14,871 nucleotides of DNA from NCBI GenBank assembly GCA_041664985.1, contig JBAYJS010000025.1, positions 1-14,871 of the forward strand, read 5' to 3'. Below, piece after piece: positions 1 to 5,016 of the stretch. Position numbers and translations under genes: made by a program. The notes beneath the pieces were generated by a model that searched no databases, was not told the origin of the DNA, and saw nothing but the letters and a program-made list of their open reading frames with translations. Every line of letters starts with the position of its first letter. Position 1 is the first letter of the stretch. This DNA is from JBAYJS01 sp041664985. GTDB taxonomy: Bacteria > Patescibacteriota > Patescibacteriia > Buchananbacterales > UBA6539.

Positions 1-308
1 ACTTCTGGCGCCTGACTTCCAACAGCTCGCAATAATCCCTCAAGCAACTCATCATCGTCATCATCAGTCACCAACACGGTTGTTGACGGAGCGGCCGGCG
101 GTTCGCTATCTGCCGCAAAAGCGTCAAGAGACGGGTCGTCTCCTTCTTCTCTCGGCGGCAGCGCAGGCAGGCCATCGTCTTGTTTACCACCGTCAGAACC
201 TTCTTCAAAGTCCGCCAGCGTCGGCAAAGGGCCTCCTAACGAATCGTCTCCCTCTTTTTTTTCAGCTGGAGGGCCAGCGTCTTGAGTATTGGGATCGTTA
301 CCGTTCAT
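1..308 (-). CDS. Acidic low-complexity protein, partial (3' end outside window)
   Basis: The frame is open from an ATG at 306-308 to the left edge, giving 102 residues. The start is fixed by a strong Shine-Dalgarno AAGGAG (315-320) six bases upstream. The visible part is rich in Asp, Glu, Pro, Gly and Ala, with a run of five Asp near residues 86-90, almost no aromatic residues and no membrane segment or signal peptide, so it looks intrinsically disordered. It begins 41 bases after the stop of the single-TM protein gene and no promoter lies between, so the two are probably co-transcribed. I do not recognise the family. A folded domain could lie in the missing C-terminal part. The gene is well supported; the function is unknown. 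Confidence 0.75.
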   Translation of the reverse strand, partial: MNGNDPNTQDAGPPAEKKEGDDSLGGPLPTLADFEEGSDGGKQDDGLPALPPREEGDDPSLDAFAADSEPPAAPSTTVLVTDDDDDELLEGLLRAVGSQAPE

Positions 309-349
309 CGTATTCTCCTTATCAGCACCGAAGTACTGTAAGTTGTCCT

Positions 350-1195
350 TTACTCCGCGGTCAGGACCACCCTGATCCGCGCCACGCCGTCCATTATCAT
401 AGGACGGAACATGACTGTGGAGCCGCCGGGGATTTCCATCCCTGACACGTATGGCTCCCAATCCTGTTGGTTTATCCGGATACTCAGCTCAGACGAGATG
501 TCGCCCGAATACCGGAGACTGTACGTTGAGTCTTGCTTTGACTCCCAATACAGGGGTGGGGTTTCACGACCAGCGGCCACTTCAATGAACCATCCCCACC
601 GATCTTTCTCTCTCGGCAGAGCAGTCCAACTAGTGATCGTCGGCTTGTCCAAAGACTCCGGACCGACCGATTCCTCCGGCACCCAGAGCAAATTTTTTTG
701 CTCGTGAGGCGCCACCGACACCCGAACCCAAATCTTGGTGTCGGCTGGAAACGACCTGGGATCAATATTCGGGTAATACCGAACCTTGGTCCCGGCTGCC
801 AAAGACTCCAGCGACTTGCCGGCGTCGTCTTTGACAAGCACTTCCTCGCCAACCAAAACGCGATTGGAGTAATCCTTTACTCCTCTCGTTACCGTTTCGG
901 AGGCGCGGTTTTTGGTCTCGGCGACGGCTTTGACAGTCGTTGCCGTCTCCAGGTCGGTGTTAGCCGCGCTGACGCTTTTGCGAGCGGCCAGCAGTCGTGC
1001 CGCCGCAGGATCAGTTTTGGCCTTTGCGACCAAAGCTTGTTCCTGCTGTTCGGCAGTGATACGCGCCGGTTTGCCCGACAGCGCATCGTTGGTCCAAATC
1101 GTCGCGTGGTACGCGAAGACAATGACCGGACCGCCGACGACAATCACGAGAACCGCCAGTGCCCATTTCAATAAACCCATAACCGTGTCCTTCAT
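350..1195 (-). CDS. Single-pass membrane protein with coiled-coil and beta-rich extracytoplasmic region, unknown function
   Basis: The protein has 281 residues. I chose the ATG at 1193-1195 because AAGGAG (1203-1208) lies seven bases upstream; the frame stays open upstream to a TTG at 1325-1327, which would add 44 residues but has a poorer ribosome site. Residues about 7-28 form one hydrophobic helix. Residues about 45-105 are Ala/Glu/Lys/Gln-rich and probably a coiled coil. The remaining two thirds are rich in Trp, Tyr and Val, with alternating hydrophobic residues suggesting beta-sandwich or SH3-like folds. The short basic N terminus predicts an N-in topology with the bulk outside. It follows the SPFH gene but has its own promoter, and it is probably followed in the same transcript by the acidic protein gene. 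I do not recognise the family; a surface or envelope scaffold is inference. Confidence 0.8.
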   Translation of the reverse strand: MKDTVMGLLKWALAVLVIVVGGPVIVFAYHATIWTNDALSGKPARITAEQQEQALVAKAKTDPAAARLLAARKSVSAANTDLETATTVKAVAETKNRASETVTRGVKDYSNRVLVGEEVLVKDDAGKSLESLAAGTKVRYYPNIDPRSFPADTKIWVRVSVAPHEQKNLLWVPEESVGPESLDKPTITSWTALPREKDRWGWFIEVAAGRETPPLYWESKQDSTYSLRYSGDISSELSIRINQQDWEPYVSGMEIPGGSTVMFRPMIMDGVARIRVVLTAE

Positions 1196-1304
1196 CAGTC
1201 TTCTCCTTGCCTCATTTAGTTGCCCAATCCACTCTTTCCCAAAGACCTCAAACGACCAGCTAAAACAGTTAGCCAGTCGCATTCCTTCTCTATATATGCA
1301 TAGG

Positions 1305-1317
1305 TTGTCAAAGACCT
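1305..1317 (-). promoter_or_regulatory. boxA-like element in leader of the single-TM protein gene
   Basis: The minus strand reads AGGTCTTTGACAA, matching 10 of 13 positions of the E. coli rrn boxA (TGCTCTTTAACAA). It starts 39 bases after the -10 box, almost the same spacing as the exact boxA ahead of the SPFH gene. Use by NusB-S10 is inference. Confidence 0.35.
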
Positions 1318-1355
1318 GGATTTTCAACCAGATTCTTCCTCAAACCCAATATAAT

Positions 1356-1384
1356 ATAATAGCACATTTTCAAAAGTTTGTCAA
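1356..1384 (-). promoter_or_regulatory. Sigma-70-type promoter for the single-TM protein gene
   Basis: TTGACA at 1379-1384 is followed, after a 17-base spacer, by TATTAT at 1356-1361 on the minus strand. The predicted start near 1349 gives a leader of about 154 bases before the ATG at 1195. It lies directly after the SPFH terminator. Together the terminator, promoter and leader fill the 305-base gap between the two genes. Confidence 0.75.
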
Positions 1385-1451
1385 TATAAAAACAAAATAA
1401 TGCTATATTTTAGCCAAAATAAAGCGACTACTTTAAGAAAACAAGGCTTTT

Positions 1452-1487
1452 TTATAAAAAAAGACCAACCATTAGAATAGTTGGTCT
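1452..1487 (-). terminator. Rho-independent terminator of the SPFH gene
   Basis: On the minus strand AGACCAAC (1480-1487) pairs perfectly with GTTGGTCT (1462-1469) across a 10-base loop, giving an 8-bp stem followed by a T-rich tract. It lies 14 bases after the SPFH stop codon. Confidence 0.8.
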
Positions 1488-1500
1488 GGGGTTTGTGAGG

Positions 1501-3036
1501 TTACTTCTTCTCCGGGTGTTGGGGCTTAACAACTTCTGGCTCGTCTTCTTCGACTGGCGGGTCGGCTTTTTTGGCGCCCGGATCTTTGGCCTGCGCCATC
1601 GGAATGCCCCCCATGGCACCAAGAACTGACACCATATTTGCGGTATCGCTTGCTCCACCGCCGCCGGAAACCACCGTGACATTCCCAACTGCGTTGGCCA
1701 TTTGCACTGCCGCATTGGTCTGGAAAGCCAGCCTGGCATCAGGGTCTTTCATGGCATCGGCTCGCAACGTCAAGGCAGCAGCGTCACCGCGCGCTCTCTC
1801 TTCTTCAGCTATTGCATCGCCCTTAGCTTCGGCAAACTTCGCGGCGGCAGCAGCCATTGCAGCGGTCTTTCTCTCGAAATCCTTTCTGATTTCCGGATCA
1901 GCCGGTTGCAGATCCTGGACTTTGATTTCCAAAATCTGAAAACCAACCGTACTGAGGCAAACCCAGGCCGGGGTTTTTTCCGGAAAATTGTTCTGAACAA
2001 AAATCTGGTTTCTTGCCCAGACAATTTTCGGATTGCCATCAGACAAACCAAGGATTTTATGTAACTGATCGTAAACCTGGCCTTGAATGTCCGGATTCAG
2101 ATCAAGTTCGGCGCCAAGGCCTTCCAAATCACCGGTTCGATCCTCAGTGCGCCTGGCAATATAGCGCATGGTTTGAATTACCAACCGCCAGGTTGAGGCA
2201 ATCTCGTGACAAACGGATTCGCCAGGAAACTGAGACCCGTAAACTGCAGAATAAGGATCCCAAACCGAGGCACGAACATACAACTTCGCCTCGACCTCAA
2301 TTGGATCAGCAGTCGCGACGTTGTCTGGAATGATATCCCAAGGCCGCTCCTTAAGGAAGCAAAACCGAACCGGCTCAATTGTCGGATTGGTCTCGTCCTC
2401 AGGCCGCTCATACCACGGATCACGCATCTTGTACTGCCACGGCCACTTGAAAAGGCCAAAGAAGTAATAGCCGTCACCTGGCGACAAAACAACGTACATT
2501 TCATAGCCGGCTTGCTGGTTGCGCCAGGCAGCCAATAGCTCGAAATGACGGCGGCGATTTGGGTCGTTACAGTTGATAACGATTTTCCAACACGCCCCGA
2601 GATATTCGAGAATCGCCGCCGAATTTTCCGGCACCTGGACTTGCCACCACCCCAGTTCAGCGCAGGCCGGGATCATTGGTGACCAGGAAAAGTATACCAC
2701 CAAACAACCGACGGCAGTAGTAACCAGCCAGCCGATAAAATTGGCCGGAAAGGTCAGGCCGAAAAAAAACACCAGCCCGGCACCGACCAAACCAATGCCA
2801 AAAACCACCCAGTTCAGCTTTTGAAACACCAAAAGCTTTTGCTGGGCCACCAAGTCGTTGACTGGCAACTTTCTCGGAAAGACCAAGATGCTCTGACCCA
2901 AAAGCCAAAGCGCGCCCAGCCAAGCCGCTACGGCCACGATCAAGTTGACCATCGGCAGTGGTATGAATACCAAAGCCAGAGCGCCAAGCCCAGCGATTAG
3001 GGCTGCGCCCAGAATTCCCAACATCATTTTCAACAT
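1501..3036 (-). CDS. SPFH/band-7 (stomatin/flotillin-like) membrane protein
   Basis: The protein has 511 residues and begins MLKMMLG. AGGAGG (3045-3050) lies eight bases ahead of the ATG. Four hydrophobic helices occupy residues about 4-26, 30-50, 74-94 and 96-117. A mixed alpha/beta region to about residue 385 fits the band-7 domain, and its end, where the chain reads VGFQILEIKVQDL, is typical of SPFH proteins. An Ala/Glu/Lys-rich helix (about 388-435) then resembles the SPFH coiled coil, followed by a Gly-rich stretch and a charged, Pro-rich tail. Known SPFH proteins oligomerise in membranes and organise proteases or microdomains. The four N-terminal helices are more than the single anchor of most stomatins. 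It has its own promoter, a boxA in the leader and a terminator. Family assignment is fairly sure; the role in this cell is unknown. Confidence 0.82.
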   Translation of the reverse strand: MLKMMLGILGAALIAGLGALALVFIPLPMVNLIVAVAAWLGALWLLGQSILVFPRKLPVNDLVAQQKLLVFQKLNWVVFGIGLVGAGLVFFFGLTFPANFIGWLVTTAVGCLVVYFSWSPMIPACAELGWWQVQVPENSAAILEYLGACWKIVINCNDPNRRRHFELLAAWRNQQAGYEMYVVLSPGDGYYFFGLFKWPWQYKMRDPWYERPEDETNPTIEPVRFCFLKERPWDIIPDNVATADPIEVEAKLYVRASVWDPYSAVYGSQFPGESVCHEIASTWRLVIQTMRYIARRTEDRTGDLEGLGAELDLNPDIQGQVYDQLHKILGLSDGNPKIVWARNQIFVQNNFPEKTPAWVCLSTVGFQILEIKVQDLQPADPEIRKDFERKTAAMAAAAAKFAEAKGDAIAEEERARGDAAALTLRADAMKDPDARLAFQTNAAVQMANAVGNVTVVSGGGGASDTANMVSVLGAMGGIPMAQAKDPGAKKADPPVEEDEPEVVKPQHPEKK

Positions 3037-3124
3037 GTGCCTATCCTCCTGCCCAACGGGCGATTTTGCGACATCTCAGATCTTAAGTCTATACAAAACT
3101 CTTCACAGTGAAAACTAACCTCAC

Positions 3125-3137
3125 TTGTTAAAGAGCA
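3125..3137 (-). promoter_or_regulatory. boxA antitermination-type element in the SPFH leader
   Basis: The minus strand reads TGCTCTTTAACAA, identical over 13 bases to the boxA of E. coli rRNA operons, the binding site of NusB-S10. It begins 40 bases after the -10 box and lies about 90 bases before the start codon. The match is direct; function in this organism is inference. Confidence 0.55.
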
Positions 3138-3176
3138 GAATTTTCGCACCCCAAACACAGATTGGAGTGACACTAA

Positions 3177-3205
3177 ACGATACCACGCCAAACTGAATTT
3201 GTCAA
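3177..3205 (-). promoter_or_regulatory. Sigma-70-type promoter of the SPFH gene
   Basis: TTGACA at 3200-3205, a 17-base spacer and TATCGT at 3177-3182 on the minus strand. The -35 is perfect and the -10 matches 4 of 6. The predicted start near 3170 gives a leader of about 134 bases. It sits just after the pilin terminator. Confidence 0.6.
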
Positions 3206-3214
3206 GCAAAATTA

Positions 3215-3244
3215 TAACAAAAAATACCTTAGCTAAGGTATTTT
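3215..3244 (-). terminator. Palindromic terminator after the pilin gene
   Basis: A perfect 24-base palindrome (3221-3244) has arms AAAATACCTT and AAGGTATTTT around AGCT. Read on the minus strand it ends in a T-rich run and lies 25 bases after the pilin stop, so it should end that transcript and insulate the SPFH promoter just downstream. Confidence 0.7.
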
Positions 3245-3268
3245 CCCATCAATAAAATTAAATCAAAT

Positions 3269-3643
3269 TTAACCGGTTATAGCGCTGATTACAAAAGTCA
3301 CCAAAGCGTAACTGGCAAAAATAACCGCCAAACCCAATGATGCCCACATTACCATATCTTTGCCCTTTTTGACTTTTTCCTCGCTACCAGCCGAAGTCAC
3401 CCAATAAAAACCACCCAAGATAAAAACCCCCAAAGCTAGAGAGCCAACAATTCCTAATAAAGCTTTAATGATATTACCAATAACCTCTCGCGGATCATCA
3501 ATCCCAATCGGATTTTTAATTCCGGTAGCATCACTGCCCGAAGTCGAACCACCAGCTTCCGTATCGGCCAAAACCAAAGTCGGCATCAGTAGACTGAAAG
3601 CCAATACCATTAAAACCAAAAATGTAAAAAAATTCTTTTTCAT
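3269..3643 (-). CDS. Type IV secretion-type pilin subunit (VirB2/TrbC-like)
   Basis: The protein has 124 residues and starts MKKNFFTF. A signal peptide (basic n-region, then hydrophobic residues to about 25) ends at VLA with predicted cleavage before DTEAGG. A short Gly/Ser-rich segment follows, then two membrane helices at about 52-75 and 95-120 separated by a charged loop that reads SEEKVKKGKD. This two-helix layout is that of VirB2/TrbC-like pilins, of which CPR genomes carry many stand-alone copies. I chose codon 5 of the longer open frame as the start, because the promoter -10 box overlaps the upstream ATG at 3653-3655 and the predicted transcript would begin only 3-4 bases before the ATG at 3643. 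No Shine-Dalgarno is visible. Whether it assembles a pilus, a DNA-uptake system or an envelope channel cannot be seen; no ATPase or other T4SS gene is in the window. Confidence 0.8.
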   Translation of the reverse strand: MKKNFFTFLVLMVLAFSLLMPTLVLADTEAGGSTSGSDATGIKNPIGIDDPREVIGNIIKALLGIVGSLALGVFILGGFYWVTSAGSEEKVKKGKDMVMWASLGLAVIFASYALVTFVISAITG

Positions 3644-3653
3644 AACTAATTTC

Positions 3654-3682
3654 ATTATAAATCAGCCAAGTTGGGGTGTCAA
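3654..3682 (-). promoter_or_regulatory. Perfect consensus promoter of the pilin gene, overlapping the lgt stop
   Basis: TTGACA (3677-3682), a 17-base spacer and TATAAT (3654-3659) on the minus strand match the sigma-70 consensus at every position. The TGA stop of lgt lies inside the -35 hexamer, and the -10 hexamer overlaps an upstream ATG. The predicted start near 3647 makes the pilin mRNA almost leaderless. Confidence 0.8.
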
Positions 3683-4527
3683 ACCGCTTTTGGTTTAAAT
3701 TTTTTGATTAGAAATAATAAGCTAAAAATAATCACCACCAAACTGACTAGAATCGGCAATCGGATACCTAAAATTATCATGGTTTGGTCGGTTCGCAAAA
3801 ATTCCAAACCGATTCTAATTAAAGAATAAATAATTAAATAGACTAAAAATATTACCCCCGATTTTTTATTTTTTAATTTATAAAACAAAACCAACAAAAT
3901 TAAAAAATTACAAAAATCCAAAATTGATTCATACAAAAAAGTCGGGTGAAAATATTGAAAATTTAAATACTCAAGCGGTCGATTGGCAAAACTGATTGGA
4001 ATGCCCCAGGGCAAATTGGTTGGTTTGCCAAAAACTTCTTGATTAAAGTAATTGCCAAAGCGCCCAATGGCCTGACCCAAAGCCAAAGCCGGCGCAATTA
4101 AATCCGCCCAAAGCCAAAAGCTACCTATCTCCCTTGGCCCTTTGGGGGAGAGGGTGGTCCCGATGAATCTGGATCGGGTGAGGGGGTGAGTATAAATAAA
4201 TAAAGTTAGAATTCCAAAAAAAATCGCACCGTGAATCGCCAGTCCCCCGTGCCACACGGCCAAAATTTCCAATGGTTGCGATAAATAAAATTGCCAATCT
4301 AAAAACACGGCATAAGCCCTGGCGCCAAGCAAACCAAAAATCAATAAGTAAAACCCGAGGTTGTAAACCTCATCACTAGAAATTGAAAAACGCTTGGCTA
4401 ATTTTAAAACTACCAGCAAGCCTAAAACCGCAGCAAAGACTACAAAAATGCCGTACCAATGGATTTGTAAAAAGCCAAATTGGAACAAAATCGGCTGGGG
4501 TAAATAGCTATGTAAAAAATTAATCAT
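3679..4527 (-). CDS. lgt: Prolipoprotein diacylglyceryl transferase
   Basis: The protein has 282 residues and is an integral membrane enzyme. It moves the diacylglyceryl group of phosphatidylglycerol to the lipobox Cys of prelipoproteins, the first step of lipoprotein maturation. Family motifs are clear: IHWYGI near residue 22; WHGGLAIHG at 92-100, with the His equivalent to E. coli H103; GRFGNYFNQE at 155-164, with Arg156 matching E. coli R143; HPTFLYES at 194-201; and RIGLEFLRTD at 238-247. About seven hydrophobic helices are present. Residues 113-135 are an unusual Pro/Arg/Gly-rich insertion encoded by a GC-rich repeat-like element (separate entry). The ATG at 4525-4527 lacks a Shine-Dalgarno, as do other AT-rich genes here. 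The gene is followed at once by the pilin gene. Assignment is very secure. Confidence 0.95.
   Translation of the reverse strand: MINFLHSYLPQPILFQFGFLQIHWYGIFVVFAAVLGLLVVLKLAKRFSISSDEVYNLGFYLLIFGLLGARAYAVFLDWQFYLSQPLEILAVWHGGLAIHGAIFFGILTLFIYTHPLTRSRFIGTTLSPKGPREIGSFWLWADLIAPALALGQAIGRFGNYFNQEVFGKPTNLPWGIPISFANRPLEYLNFQYFHPTFLYESILDFCNFLILLVLFYKLKNKKSGVIFLVYLIIYSLIRIGLEFLRTDQTMIILGIRLPILVSLVVIIFSLLFLIKKFKPKAV
4123..4191 (-). repeat. GC-rich palindromic element inserted in frame within lgt
   Basis: These 69 bases are far richer in C and G than the surrounding AT-rich gene. On the minus strand they hold two inverted repeats: CCCGAT/ATCGGG, and TCTCCC/GGGAGA with short flanking complementarity. 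The length is divisible by three and the frame stays open, adding 23 residues to a loop between two membrane helices of Lgt. The CCCTCTCCC/GGGAGA style resembles small intergenic palindromes of bacteria. In-frame insertion is reminiscent of Rickettsia palindromic elements. That it is a mobile repeat is inference. Confidence 0.5.
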
Positions 4528-4557
4528 ACTTTAAGTCTAACACAGATAGCTTGAGAT

Positions 4558-4589
4558 AAAAAACAGGTTCAGTGAAATTCACTGAACCT
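4558..4589 (-). terminator. Strong rho-independent terminator of the small high-GC unit
   Basis: AGGTTCAGTGA (4565-4575) and TCACTGAACCT (4579-4589) form a perfect 11-bp stem with a three-base loop. On the minus strand it is followed by G and six T. The outer base of the stem is the T of the TAA stop (4589-4591) in one of the two overlapping frames upstream. It separates that unit from lgt, which begins 30 bases further on. Confidence 0.88.
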
Positions 4590-4777
4590 TAGCAGAGATC
4601 AGGCGGCACGACGAACCGCACCTTGAAACTTCCGCGCTCGACGCGCGTGGCAGGCGCGCTCATCACTTTTGCCGGTGAAATGCCGCCGGGAAACCCCGCC
4701 ACTACCCCCTCCTTCGGAAGCCCGATTAGCAACACCGACTTTGAGAAATAACTGCCGAACTGGTCCGCAAATACCAA
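4589..4777 (-). CDS. Alternative frame of the small high-GC gene (62 residues)
   Basis: This frame overlaps the Shine-Dalgarno-linked frame listed separately. It opens at TTG (4775-4777), with no well-spaced ribosome site, and ends in TAA at 4589-4591, touching the terminator. Its codon pattern looks more like coding sequence: third positions are mostly G or C, second positions are lower in GC, and the product is a balanced hydrophobic/charged chain with segments such as SVLLIGLPKEGVVAGFPGG. The other frame gives an odd Arg-rich chain. A single-base shift between 4778 and 4787 would join this frame to the good start. I cannot tell which is translated, or whether the sequence holds an error. 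Confidence 0.35.
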   Translation of the reverse strand: MVFADQFGSYFSKSVLLIGLPKEGVVAGFPGGISPAKVMSAPATRVERGSFKVRFVVPPDLC

Positions 4778-4787
4778 TCCTTGTCAT
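4599..4787 (-). CDS. Small basic protein, unknown (frame uncertain)
   Basis: The ATG at 4785-4787 has GGAG six bases upstream, and the frame runs 62 codons to a TGA at 4599-4601, just before a strong terminator. A promoter at 4940-4969 completes the unit, so transcription is well supported. The product starts MTRIGICGP, contains a Gly/Ser stretch near residues 26-31 and an Arg/Ala/His-rich C-terminal half with Cys7 and Cys48. It has no membrane segment and no family I recognise. The overlapping frame (4589-4777) looks more protein-like in composition, so a frameshift close to the start is possible. The transcript could also be a small RNA carrying only a short translated frame. Confidence 0.45.
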   Translation of the reverse strand: MTRIGICGPVRQLFLKVGVANRASEGGGSGGVSRRHFTGKSDERACHARRARKFQGAVRRAA

Positions 4788-4939
4788 AACGTTCTCCAAG
4801 TAAAACAATTCAGTTACATCACTTACACAACGTTACGACTCGACCCTTGGCGGACCATGCTCTAGATTGCCCAAGATAACCACCCCCTTTCCGGGTTTGG
4901 CCTTAGTTATTCCCGTTGTACCAACCAACAGGATATATC

Positions 4940-4969
4940 AACATAGCGCTTTTTTACCCAAAAAGTCAA
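4940..4969 (-). promoter_or_regulatory. Promoter of the small high-GC unit
   Basis: TTGACT (4964-4969), an 18-base spacer and TATGTT (4940-4945) on the minus strand match the consensus at 5 and 4 of 6 positions. It follows directly after the ppsA terminator. The predicted leader to the ATG at 4787 is about 146 bases and can form a hairpin near its start (CCTGTTG/CAACGGG). Confidence 0.5.
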
Positions 4970-4974
4970 TATTC

Positions 4975-5000
4975 AAAAAGACGGCCAAAAGCCGCCTTTT
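4975..5000 (-). terminator. Rho-independent terminator of ppsA
   Basis: On the minus strand AAGGCGGC pairs with GCCGTCTT (one G-T pair), extended by A-T pairs, over the loop TTTTG, and runs into a T tract. It lies 16 bases after the ppsA stop. Confidence 0.8.
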
Positions 5001-5016
5001 GAATGTTTGATTCTGG

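Noticed and set aside
1196..1327. 44-residue N-terminal extension of the single-TM protein from a TTG start
   Set aside because: The ATG at 1195 has a strong AAGGAG at seven bases and is followed by a normal membrane anchor. The extension lacks family features, although its TTG does have a weak GAGGA upstream.
912..1400. Plus-strand open frame of 162 codons and others at 411-707 and 698-1174
   Set aside because: They lie opposite the well-supported minus-strand gene and have no convincing start signals or protein features.
4528..4556. Leaderless promoter for lgt (TAGACT at -12 to -7)
   Set aside because: Only 4 of 6 matches in the -10 and no acceptable -35, so not listed as a feature.
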